Positions 1 through 6,299 of a stretch of DNA of 9,289 nucleotides are shown here, piece by piece. The number at the start of each line of letters is the position of its first letter. Position 1 is the stretch's first letter. The position numbers and the translations under genes were made by a program. The stretch is taken from positions 1-9,289 of the forward strand of contig JAGVPN010000241.1 in NCBI GenBank assembly GCA_020052215.1, written 5' to 3'. The stretch comes from Syntrophobacterales bacterium (GTDB lineage Bacteria > Desulfobacterota > Desulfobaccia > Desulfobaccales > 0-14-0-80-60-11). The notes beneath the pieces were generated by a model that worked only from the letters and a program-made list of their open reading frames with translations, searched no databases and had not been told where the DNA came from.

Positions 1-5
1 CAAAC

Positions 6-88
6 GCGATAATCCGAATTGTAGGGGCGGTGCGCTCACCGCCCCTACGGGGGTTGCGACCATAAAGCCAGAATTACCTCTATGACGG
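6..88 (+). repeat. Left arm of an 83-bp inverted repeat bounding the locus
   Basis: This arm is the reverse complement of 9207-9289, with 82 of 83 bases identical; the only difference is C77 against A9218. It holds a perfect 12-bp stem with a 4-base loop (21-32 GTAGGGGCGGTG, loop CGCT 33-36, 37-48 CACCGCCCCTAC). There is no U-tract, so it is not a textbook intrinsic terminator. The arm begins 39 nt after the glcF stop codon, so glcF transcripts run into it. Bases 89-127 hold no gene. The look is that of a dispersed intergenic palindromic repeat or MITE-like element, but the family cannot be named without the rest of the genome. Confidence 0.93.
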
Positions 89-127
89 CAACTTGGTATC
101 AGACTCGGCAATCACCATCCCGGTATG

Positions 128-1423
128 TCATAATGACGCTGCGTAGATTTCGATGGTGTGCTTGACCTGCACCCGGTCCCCGGCCTGGGAGAGCATGTCC
201 GTAAGCTGGAGCATGCAGGCCGGGCAACCGGTGGCCACTACCGCGCATTGAGATTTTTTAATATTTTCCCGCTTGCGCTGCCCGATGGCTCTCGAAATCT
301 CATAATTCTGCAGGTTGAAACTGCCCCCGCAGCCGCAGCACCAATCCGCCTCGGCCATCTCTTTTAAGTCATAGTGGGTATTGGCCCGGATCAGTGCCCG
401 GGGCTGGGCCGCTACTCCCAGGGATTTCTTCAGATGGCAGGGGTCATGATAGGTTATGGTAACTCGATCCGCCGCCCCTTCCCGGCCTTCGGCCTCCAGG
501 CCCACCCGGTCCACCAGAAACTGGCTGATGTCCATGACCCGGCCGGACAGGTCGGCGATCCGCGTCTGGTCGGCTTCCGGATAGTCCTGCGCCATCAGAG
601 GCCACATCTTTTTGATGGTAGAGGCGCAGGTGGCGCAGGCGGTGATGAGCTGGTCGAAGGGCTCAGAGACGAAAAGCTCCAGGTTATGGCGCACCAGCCG
701 GTCGAAGGTCTCAGTATCGCCGCTGGAGAGGGCCGGGATGCCGCAGCAGCCCTGGTCCGGGGGCAGATACACCCCCACCCCGTGGTGGTCGAGAATCTTG
801 AGGACGGCCTCCCCCACCTGGGGAAAGACCTTGTCGATGAGGCAACCCACGAAAAAGGCGACCTTGAGGCCGGCAGCGCCAGGCGCGGTGTTGAGGCTCG
901 GCACCTGGCGGTGCAGGGGCACCGGGGCCAAGGGCTTGACATGCCGCCCCCTCAAGAGGGGCGATAGAAAGCGGGAGCAGGAGGACCCGAGCAGGTCGTC
1001 CACCGGTTTGATGAAAATACCCTGGAAACGGGCGCCCCAGCCCAGGACCTGGTTGAAAAAGCCGGGCTTGCTCAACACCCTGCGGAAGACAGCCTTTTTC
1101 CAGGGAGAGAGGCCCATATAGCCGGCCAGGATGGCCCGGGCCTTGATGAAGATATCCAACACCTTCACCCCGCTGGGACAATTGGCCGCACAGGAGCCGC
1201 AGAGCAGACACCGGTTCAGGCGGTCCTGGACTCCTTGGGGATTAACGAAAAGCTCCTGGGACAGGCCGTCCAGAAGGGCGAGCTTGCCCCGGGCCACGTC
1301 GGCCTCCCGGCCGGTTTCGGCGAACAGGGGGCACACCGACTGGCACAGGCCGCAGCGCATGCAGACCACGATTTGATCGTCCAGTTCCTTCACCAGCTTG
1401 GCCAGCGCCTTCAGGCTCGACAT
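128..1423 (-). CDS. glcF: GlcF/LutA-like iron-sulfur subunit of D-lactate/glycolate dehydrogenase
   Basis: This 431-residue protein is the electron-transfer partner of a GlcD-type flavoprotein. It would pass electrons from D-lactate or glycolate oxidation towards the membrane quinone pool or another carrier. Two ferredoxin-like [4Fe-4S] motifs are visible: C21, C24, C27, C31 followed by P, and C72, C75, C78, C82 followed by P. Two CCG (DUF3400-type cysteine-rich) domains follow. The first has C194, C226-C227-G and C263-x2-C266. The second has C329, C362-C363-G and C400-x2-C403. Length and domain order match full-length GlcF. The ATG lies 3 nt after the glcD stop, with a GGAGAG ribosome site over the end of glcD, so the genes are cotranscribed and probably translationally coupled. 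The reading frame is intact although glcD upstream is broken. D-lactate versus glycolate specificity cannot be decided here. Confidence 0.93.
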   Translation of the reverse strand: MSSLKALAKLVKELDDQIVVCMRCGLCQSVCPLFAETGREADVARGKLALLDGLSQELFVNPQGVQDRLNRCLLCGSCAANCPSGVKVLDIFIKARAILAGYMGLSPWKKAVFRRVLSKPGFFNQVLGWGARFQGIFIKPVDDLLGSSCSRFLSPLLRGRHVKPLAPVPLHRQVPSLNTAPGAAGLKVAFFVGCLIDKVFPQVGEAVLKILDHHGVGVYLPPDQGCCGIPALSSGDTETFDRLVRHNLELFVSEPFDQLITACATCASTIKKMWPLMAQDYPEADQTRIADLSGRVMDISQFLVDRVGLEAEGREGAADRVTITYHDPCHLKKSLGVAAQPRALIRANTHYDLKEMAEADWCCGCGGSFNLQNYEISRAIGQRKRENIKKSQCAVVATGCPACMLQLTDMLSQAGDRVQVKHTIEIYAASL

Positions 1424-1426
1424 CTT

Positions 1427-2361
1427 TTACTCTCCGATGATTTTCCCGGGATTGAGAATGTTGTGGGGATCCACCGCGGCTTTAATGCGTTTGGAAAAGA
1501 TTAGGGTGCCCTTTCCGAACTCTTTTTCCAGGAAGCGGGCTTTGGCCGTACCGATGCCGTGTTCGCCGGAGAGCGTCCCGCCCAGTTCCAGGGCCTTTTC
1601 GAAGATGGCGTCCACGGCGGCCTCGACCCGGGCCCACTCTTCCCGGTTGCGGCGGTCGGTGAGGATGGTGGGATGCAGGTTGCCGTCGCCGGCGTGGCCA
1701 AGGGTGCCGCAGGGAGAGGGATGAGCTTCAGAGTTATTTCGGAGATCACCCCCAGGGTACCCTCGGAACCCACCAGAAGCGCTGCCAGATTGTAGCCGCT
1801 GACGCACTTTACGGTGCGAGAGCCGGTCTTTACGGATTCCCCCGTGGCCACAAAGAAAGTCAAGCCCATGATGTAGTCCCGGGTAACCCCGTATTTGAGG
1901 CCCCGCAGGCCCCCGGCGTTTTCCGCCACGTTGCCGCCCAGGGTGGAAACCGCCATGCTCCCGGGGTCGGGAGGATAAAACAGGCCTTTGGCCTCCACCG
2001 CGGCGGCCAGTTTGGCGGTAATCACTCCCGGTTGGACCACGGCGTAGAGGTCGGCTTCGTTGATCTCCAGAATCTGGTTCAGAGCGGTAGTCAGGACCAC
2101 CGCGCCGCCCCGGCCGGGGATGCTGCCGCCGCTCAGGTTGGTGCCGGCGCCGCGCACCGTCAGAGGCAGGGAATTCTCATGGCACAGGCGCACCATCTGG
2201 CCCAACTCTTCCGAGGTTCCCGGCCTGAGCACGATGGCCGGCATGACCGGCTCCAGCACCGCCGCATCATAGGAGTAGGTGGCCCGGTCGGTCTCCTCTA
2301 AAAACACCTGTTCCTTTCCCAACAGCCGCTGAAATTCTTTAACCAGGGATTGACTGATCAT
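1427..2361 (-). pseudogene. glcD: GlcD/Dld-like FAD-linked D-lactate/glycolate oxidase with an internal deletion and frameshift
   Basis: The start is the ATG at 2361, 3 nt after an AAGGAGAA ribosome site (2365-2372); further upstream lies promoter DNA. Frame one gives 217 normal residues with the FAD_binding_4 signatures: GAGTNLSGGS (71-80), PDPGSMAVSTLGGN (131-144) and GSEGTLGVI (198-206), ending ITLKLIPLP. At 1711-1720 homology jumps to another frame beginning CGTLGHAGDGNLHP, which continues with SGEHGIG and DPHNILNPGKI to the stop at 1427-1429. In intact GlcD proteins (about 460-470 residues) these two parts are separated by roughly 140 residues of FAD-oxidase C-terminal domain. Here they abut, leaving about 311 codons in two frames. 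Frame one alone would end at 1501 after 286 residues with a nonsense tail. Either this is a real deletion with loss of function, or an assembly collapse. The motifs on both sides are otherwise well preserved, so the event is recent or artefactual. Confidence 0.88.
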
Positions 2362-2401
2362 AAGTTCTCCTTCCCGGGATGGAAACTCGCGCCTTGGGCC
2401 C

Positions 2402-2430
2402 AGTATAGGGTGGACAAAGATATATGTCAA
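2402..2430 (-). promoter_or_regulatory. Sigma-70-type promoter of glcD-glcF
   Basis: On the minus strand TTGACA (2430-2425) is followed by exactly 17 bp and TATACT (2407-2402), close to consensus. The predicted start is near 2395, which leaves about 34 nt of leader before the glcD ATG at 2361. An operator-like palindrome (2432-2442) lies one base upstream of the -35 box. The gntR gene upstream has its own terminator, so glcDF is a separate transcription unit. Confidence 0.75.
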
Positions 2431-2431
2431 T

Positions 2432-2442
2432 TGGTCTGACCA
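2432..2442. promoter_or_regulatory. FCD/GntR-type operator at the glcD promoter
   Basis: TGGTCTGACCA is a perfect 11-bp palindrome about T2437. It fits the TTGGTnnnACCAA pattern known for FadR-subfamily regulators such as PdhR, GlcC and LldR. The core GGTCTGACC recurs at 3413-3421 in front of lutC. Its centre is about 42 bp upstream of the predicted glcD start, just outside the -35 box, a position more usual for activation than for blocking polymerase. A lone TTGGTC half-site lies at 2489-2494. Confidence 0.75.
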
Positions 2443-2502
2443 TTGCGAGATATACTTTTTTTCCCTCTTTAGAGGCCAAACTGCCTAATTGGTCAAATCC
2501 CG

Positions 2503-2550
2503 AAAACGCCGGCATGCAGGTCAGGAAGACCAGCCGGGTGAGGGCCGGCG
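2503..2550 (-). terminator. Intrinsic terminator of the gntR gene
   Basis: Directly after the gntR stop codon, 2550-2544 (CGCCGGC on the minus strand) pairs perfectly with 2513-2507 (GCCGGCG), followed by TTTT (2506-2503). The 30-nt interior folds a second small hairpin, GGTC-5 nt-GACC (2531-2519), so the structure is branched. The GC-rich stem plus short T-run and its place between gntR and the glcD promoter support termination, though the T-run is short. Confidence 0.6.
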
Positions 2551-3291
2551 TCATAGGGCTCGGGCTACGGCTACGTCGGCCTTCGGTTTCCGTGTCCGCA
2601 CGTAATCCAGCACAAAAGCGATGTGCCTCAGCATGGCGGCATAAGCCCCTTCCGGGTCATGGTCCTTGATGGCCTCAAAAATGGCGGTGTGCTGCTGGTG
2701 GATGATGGGCAGGTTGGCGGGGTCCTCCCACAGATACTTGAGGTTTTCTTTAATCCCGAAGTGCAGCAGGTCGTAGAAACTCCGCATAAGGTAGACCTGG
2801 ACCGTGTTTTTGGTGGCATAGGCGATCCCCATATGAAAGGAAACGTCCTCATCGATCCCCAACTCTCCGGCCTGATTTCGGCTCAGCATGGCGCTCAGGG
2901 CGCTGGCCAACATCCGGATGTCATCCGGGGTGGCCCGCTGGGCCGCCAGGATGACGGCCTGGCCTTCCAGACCCATCCGCACCTCCAGCAAGTCCTCCAG
3001 GGAGGCGGGACCCTGGATGATGGCGGACAGGGGATTGTTGTCCCTCTGGGAATTGAGGGAGCGGACAAAGGTGCCCTGTCCCTGGCGGTGTTCCAAGAAT
3101 CCCATGGTCACCAGTTTGTTGATGGCCTCTCGCACCGTGGGGCGGCTCACCCCCAGGGCCTGAGCCAGTTCTCTTTCCGGCATAAGCCTCTCCCCGGTTT
3201 TGAGCTGACCCCGGAATAACAGGTCCCGAATCTGTTCAAATACCTGGTCGGAGATGCGCTTCACCCGGATGGGCTTGAGCAAGTCGGTCAT
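2551..3291 (-). CDS. GntR family (FadR/FCD subfamily) regulator of lactate genes
   Basis: This is a 246-residue DNA-binding regulator, normal for the LldR/GlcC/PdhR group. Residues 8-76 form the winged helix-turn-helix of GntR, with LMPERELAQALGVSRPTVREA (36-56, split across the recognition helices) and the wing HRQGQGTFV (68-76). Residues about 97-235 form the all-helical FCD effector domain. The expected metal-site residues are present: D149, H153, H201 and H223, spaced as in characterised FCD proteins that bind a divalent metal and small carboxylates. The ATG at 3291 is preceded by GGGGGAG about 9 nt upstream. Its place between two lactate-oxidation units, with matching palindromes at both promoters, indicates that it is the local regulator sensing lactate or glycolate. 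Two candidate promoters lie at 3352-3410, the farther one beside an operator, so autoregulation is likely. Effector identity and activator or repressor mode are inferred. Confidence 0.92.
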   Translation of the reverse strand: MTDLLKPIRVKRISDQVFEQIRDLLFRGQLKTGERLMPERELAQALGVSRPTVREAINKLVTMGFLEHRQGQGTFVRSLNSQRDNNPLSAIIQGPASLEDLLEVRMGLEGQAVILAAQRATPDDIRMLASALSAMLSRNQAGELGIDEDVSFHMGIAYATKNTVQVYLMRSFYDLLHFGIKENLKYLWEDPANLPIIHQQHTAIFEAIKDHDPEGAYAAMLRHIAFVLDYVRTRKPKADVAVARAL

Positions 3292-3351
3292 CGTGGTTTT
3301 CTCCCCCGAAAGGTCACTCGGCAGGGCGGCAACGCCATGCCGGCGGAAAAA

Positions 3352-3380
3352 ATTATAGCTTGAATTTTTTTTCTTGACAT
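3352..3380 (-). promoter_or_regulatory. Candidate proximal promoter of gntR
   Basis: On the minus strand a perfect TATAAT (3357-3352) lies 17 bp after ATGTCA (3380-3375), which matches the -35 consensus at 4 of 6 bases. The predicted start near 3345 gives a leader of about 54 nt. Its -35 overlaps the -35 of the divergent lutC promoter (3374-3379), so the two promoters cannot be occupied together. Confidence 0.5.
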
Positions 3381-3402
3381 GTTTTTACCGCTCCTTTATA
3401 AA
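3374..3402 (+). promoter_or_regulatory. Sigma-70-type promoter of the lutC-lutBA-lctP operon
   Basis: TTGACA (3374-3379), a 17-bp spacer and TATAAA (3397-3402) form a near-consensus promoter. The predicted start is near 3409. The operator 3412-3422 would cover about +4 to +14, a classical repression position. The leader to the GTG of lutC is about 106 nt and holds a perfect hairpin. Confidence 0.75.
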
Positions 3403-3410
3403 TTTGTCAA
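3382..3410 (-). promoter_or_regulatory. Candidate distal promoter of gntR next to the operator
   Basis: On the minus strand TTGACA (3410-3405) is followed by 17 bp and TAAAAA (3387-3382), a weaker -10 match. It is listed because the operator lies one base upstream of this TTGACA, exactly as at the glcD promoter. The TTGACA could also be part of an extended regulator site rather than a -35 box. Confidence 0.35.
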
Positions 3411-3411
3411 G

Positions 3412-3422
3412 CGGTCTGACCA
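3412..3422. promoter_or_regulatory. FCD/GntR-type operator at the lutC start region
   Basis: CGGTCTGACCA contains the 9-bp perfect palindrome GGTCTGACC (3413-3421), identical to the core at 2433-2441. On the minus strand it reads TTGGTCAGACCG, again the TTGGTnnnACC pattern. It sits just downstream of the lutC -10 box, where binding would block transcription of the lactate operon. Confidence 0.75.
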
Positions 3423-3457
3423 ATATATCTACGGCCCCGGAAAGTGTTCTTTAGTCG

Positions 3458-3468
3458 TGGTCATACCG
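3458..3468. promoter_or_regulatory. Possible degenerate second operator in the lutC leader
   Basis: TGGTCATACCG contains GGT-N3-ACC with the same spacing as the two better sites but one outer base mismatched. Its centre is 46 bp from the main operator, so cooperative binding is conceivable. The match is short and could be chance. Confidence 0.25.
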
Positions 3469-3472
3469 TATA

Positions 3473-3490
3473 GGCAGGGTCTTCCCTGCC
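3473..3490 (+). other. Perfect hairpin in the lutC mRNA leader
   Basis: GGCAGGG (3473-3479), loop TCTT (3480-3483) and CCCTGCC (3484-3490) form a 7-bp perfect stem. It ends 13 nt before the AGGAGG ribosome site at 3504-3509. There is no T-run, so it is not an attenuator by itself; RNA protection or translational control is possible. Confidence 0.5.
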
Positions 3491-3514
3491 GTTCATTTCC
3501 ACCAGGAGGGTATC

Positions 3515-4063
3515 GTGAATCACTCCCGTAATATGGAAATCCTCAAGGAGAGGGCCGAAGCCGTCCAGGTTGTGGTGACCGAGGTCCCGGACCCGGCCCA
3601 GGCCTGGCGCTACGCCGTCGAACTCACCCAAAAGCAGGGGGGCGCAGCCATCGCCGCCCCAGGCTGGGATCCGGATAGTCTGGCGGCCTTGGAAAAAGAG
3701 TGCGCCCAGGCCGGCCTGGGCCTGTACCGGCAGAACCTGCGGGATCAGATTGGCGGTTTTCACACCGGGCTTACCCGGGCGGACTGGGGCATCGCCGCGA
3801 CGGGAACCCTGGTCCTGGAGTCAACCTCAGAAGACCTTCGCCTGGCCACCATGCTCTGTGAGACCCACGTGGCCGTGCTGCCCCGCTCCCGCCTCAAACC
3901 CGATTCCCTGTCCCTGGAGGCAGAATTGGCAAAGCTCATGGGGGAGCCGCCCCGCTACCTGGCCTTCATCACCGGCGCCTCCCGCACCGCCGACATCGAG
4001 CGGGTGCTCACCCTGGGAGTGCACGGCCCCCTGGAACTTCATCTCCTTATTTTAGAGGATTAG
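3515..4063 (+). CDS. lutC: LutC-like LUD-domain protein of L-lactate oxidation
   Basis: This 182-residue protein is a single LUD (lactate utilisation, formerly DUF162) domain. It belongs to the LutABC/LldEFG complex that oxidises L-lactate to pyruvate without a classical flavin lactate dehydrogenase. The clearest signatures are GLTRADWGIAATGTL (85-99) and SRTADIERVLTLGVHGP (156-172), both typical of LutC. I chose the GTG at 3515 because AGGAGG (3504-3509) lies 5 nt upstream; the next ATG (3533) has no comparable site and would cost only six residues. The protein is somewhat shorter than Bacillus LutC (about 240 residues) because of a reduced N-terminus. It is first in the operon, and its stop is 4 nt before the lutB-lutA fusion. 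It has no cysteine clusters; the iron-sulfur centres lie in the next gene product. Confidence 0.92.
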   Translation: MNHSRNMEILKERAEAVQVVVTEVPDPAQAWRYAVELTQKQGGAAIAAPGWDPDSLAALEKECAQAGLGLYRQNLRDQIGGFHTGLTRADWGIAATGTLVLESTSEDLRLATMLCETHVAVLPRSRLKPDSLSLEAELAKLMGEPPRYLAFITGASRTADIERVLTLGVHGPLELHLLILED

Positions 4064-4067
4064 CGTC

Positions 4068-6230
4068 ATGATCGACACCGCCCAAGACCTGAAAGAGTAT
4101 AAGAAGCGCCTGAAGAATGCCCTGCACAACGATTTTTTACGGCAAACCCTGAAGAATTTTTATGAGGCCTACCCGGCGGGACGGGCCCGGGCCCTGGAAG
4201 GCCTGGATGTCCAAGGGCTCAGGGCTCAAATTGCCGCATGCAAGGACCAGGCCCTGCCCCGGATAGAAGAACTCTTCGAGACCTTCAAGACCCATGCCGA
4301 AGCTGCGGGCGTCAAGGTTCACCTGGCCCGCACCGCCCTGGACGCCAACGAGATCATCGCGACCATTGCCAAAGACAACGGCGTCAAAAAGATTGTCAAA
4401 TCCAAGTCCATGACCGCAGAGGAGACCTTCCTCAACCACCACCTGGAACAGGAAGGCCTGGAAGTGGTGGAAACGGACCTGGGAGAATGGATCATCCAGT
4501 TGCGCCATGAAGGGCCGTCCCACATGGTGATGCCGGCGATCCACCTCTCCCGCCAGGAAGTAGCCGACCTCTTCACCAAGGTGACCGAGGAGCCCCAGGA
4601 GCCGGACATCGAAAAACTGGTGAAGGTGGCCCGCCGGGAGATGCGCAAGCACTTCCTGTCGGCGGACATGGGCATCAGCGGGGCCAACTTCGCCATCGCG
4701 CCCACCGGCACTCTGGGGATCATCAGCAACGAAGGCAACGCCCGCCTGACGACTACCCTGCCCCGGGTGCACGTGGCCCTGGTGGGACTGGACAAACTGG
4801 TCCCGGACCTCCACACCGCGCTCCAAATCCTCAAGGTCTTACCCCCCAGCGCCACCGGCCAGGTAATCACCTCTTACGTGACCTGGATCACCGGCGCCAC
4901 GGAATGCACCACCGCGCCCGGGGGCAAGAAGGAGATGCACGTGGTCTTCCTGGACAACGGCCGCCTGGCCCTGGCCCGGGACCCGGTCTTCTCACAGGCC
5001 CTGCGCTGCGTCCGCTGCGGCGCCTGCGCCAATGTCTGCCCCATCTACTCTCTTGTGGGTGGCCACAATTACGGACACGTGTACATCGGGGCCATCGGCC
5101 TGATCCTCACCTATTTTTACCACGGCCGGAAAAACGCCCAGGCCATCGTCCAGAACTGCCTCAGTTGCCAGGCCTGTAAGTCGGTATGCCCCGCGGGCAT
5201 TGACCTGCCTCACCTCATCAAGGAGACCTATGGCGAAGTATTGCGCCAGGGGTACCCGAAGCCCTTCAAGAATAAGCTGCTGGCCCGGGTCCTCAAAGAC
5301 CGCCGCCTCTTTCATTTCCTCTTGCGCCGGGCCTACCTGGCCCAGAAGCCCCTGGCCAGACCCAAGGGAGGACTCATCCGCCACCTGCCGTTTTTTTTCG
5401 GGAAAGAGCACGACTTCCGCAGCCTGCCGGCCATTGCCAAGACGCCCTTCCGGGATATGTGGTCCCGCCTGTATGAGAAGGTGGAAAACCCCCGCTACCG
5501 GGTGGCGCTGTTTGGCGGCTGCCTGGTGGACTTCGTCTATCCCGAGCAGGGCCATGCCCTGATCAAGCTGCTCAAGGGCCGCGGGGTCCAACTGGAATAT
5601 CCCCTGGGCCAGACCTGCTGCGGCCTGCCGGCCCAGGCCTTGGGGGAAAAGGACGTGGCCCGGGAAGTGGCCCTGCAGAACCTGAAGGCTATTGACCCCT
5701 CCGACTACGACTATATCGTCACCTTGTGCGCCTCCTGCGCCTCCCACCTCAAAGAAGCCTATCCCCGCCTGCTGGAGGATGAACCCGGGCTGGCGGTGAA
5801 GGTAAAGCAGCTCACGGATAAGCTCATCGATTTCAGCTCCTTTATGACCACGGTGCTCAAGGTGTCGCCGAAGGAATTTCAGGGGTCCCGGAAGAAGGTG
5901 GCCTACCACTCTCCCTGCCACCTGTGCCGGGGTCTGGGCGTGACCCAGGAACCTCGGGATCTGCTGGCCGCGGCCGGGCTGGATTACCGCACCGCCCGGC
6001 GGGAAGACGTCTGCTGCGGCATGGCCGGGAGCTATTCGTTTGAGTTCCCCGAGCTGTCTGCGGAGCTGCTGCGGCAAAAGCTGGATGCGGTGGAGGAGAC
6101 GGGAGCGGAGTTGCTGGTCACCGACTGCCCGGGATGCGTCCTCCAACTTCGGGGCGGCATGGACAAGCGGGGCGCCAAGATTAAGGTGAAGCACATCGCC
6201 GAAGCCGTGGCCGAAGAAAAGAAGGGGTAG
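4068..6230 (+). CDS. lutB: LutB-LutA fusion: LUD, 2x[4Fe-4S] and two CCG domains; L-lactate dehydrogenase iron-sulfur protein
   Basis: This 720-residue protein combines two usually separate subunits of the L-lactate oxidation complex. Residues about 70-300 are a LUD domain, with GISGANFAIAPTGTLG (202-217) and NEGNARLTT (221-229). Residues 314-374 hold two [4Fe-4S] motifs: C314, C317, C320, C324 and C364, C367, C370, C374. This part equals LutB/LldF. Residues about 478-715 equal LutA/LldE, with two CCG domains. The first has C485, C517-C518-G and C554-x2-C557. The second has C617, C649-C650-G and C687-x2-C690. The CX31CCG spacing is exact in both. With LutC it should convert L-lactate to pyruvate in the cytoplasm and pass electrons onward. 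GAGGA (4055-4059) within the end of lutC serves as ribosome site, and the 4-nt gap implies coupling. Fused forms are known in Desulfovibrio-type sulfate reducers. The electron acceptor is not evident. Confidence 0.92.
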   Translation: MIDTAQDLKEYKKRLKNALHNDFLRQTLKNFYEAYPAGRARALEGLDVQGLRAQIAACKDQALPRIEELFETFKTHAEAAGVKVHLARTALDANEIIATIAKDNGVKKIVKSKSMTAEETFLNHHLEQEGLEVVETDLGEWIIQLRHEGPSHMVMPAIHLSRQEVADLFTKVTEEPQEPDIEKLVKVARREMRKHFLSADMGISGANFAIAPTGTLGIISNEGNARLTTTLPRVHVALVGLDKLVPDLHTALQILKVLPPSATGQVITSYVTWITGATECTTAPGGKKEMHVVFLDNGRLALARDPVFSQALRCVRCGACANVCPIYSLVGGHNYGHVYIGAIGLILTYFYHGRKNAQAIVQNCLSCQACKSVCPAGIDLPHLIKETYGEVLRQGYPKPFKNKLLARVLKDRRLFHFLLRRAYLAQKPLARPKGGLIRHLPFFFGKEHDFRSLPAIAKTPFRDMWSRLYEKVENPRYRVALFGGCLVDFVYPEQGHALIKLLKGRGVQLEYPLGQTCCGLPAQALGEKDVAREVALQNLKAIDPSDYDYIVTLCASCASHLKEAYPRLLEDEPGLAVKVKQLTDKLIDFSSFMTTVLKVSPKEFQGSRKKVAYHSPCHLCRGLGVTQEPRDLLAAAGLDYRTARREDVCCGMAGSYSFEFPELSAELLRQKLDAVEETGAELLVTDCPGCVLQLRGGMDKRGAKIKVKHIAEAVAEEKKG

Positions 6231-6299
6231 TCCAGCGGAAAAGCGGCCGCGTTTTGGCCAACTATTATTGAAAAATCGTCAGTCAAGGGAGGAATTATT

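Noticed and set aside
21..48. The arm hairpin as a standard rho-independent terminator
   Set aside because: The 12-bp stem is strong, but neither direction has a T-run after it; it is kept only as a possible 3'-end element.
374..1211. Several open frames of 115-197 codons on both strands inside glcF
   Set aside because: They overlap the clearly conserved GlcF frame, have low-complexity composition and no usable ribosome sites.
1700..1730. Programmed ribosomal frameshift in glcD
   Set aside because: Reading both frames still leaves about 140 conserved residues missing, so a slip cannot restore the protein; there is also no slippery heptamer with a clear downstream structure.
2362..2430. An upstream ATG at 2430 that would extend glcD by 23 codons
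   Set aside because: It lies in the -35 box of the glcD promoter, upstream of the predicted transcript start, while the ATG at 2361 has a strong ribosome site and matches the family N-terminus.
4992..6194. A 400-codon open frame on the minus strand
   Set aside because: It lies wholly antisense to the lutB-lutA fusion, whose domains are all recognisable. Its translation has no family motif and reflects GC-rich codon bias on the other strand.
6231..6299. A separate promoter or terminator in front of lctP
   Set aside because: The 69-nt gap has a GC-rich palindrome without a T-run, and no paired -35/-10 boxes with acceptable spacing.
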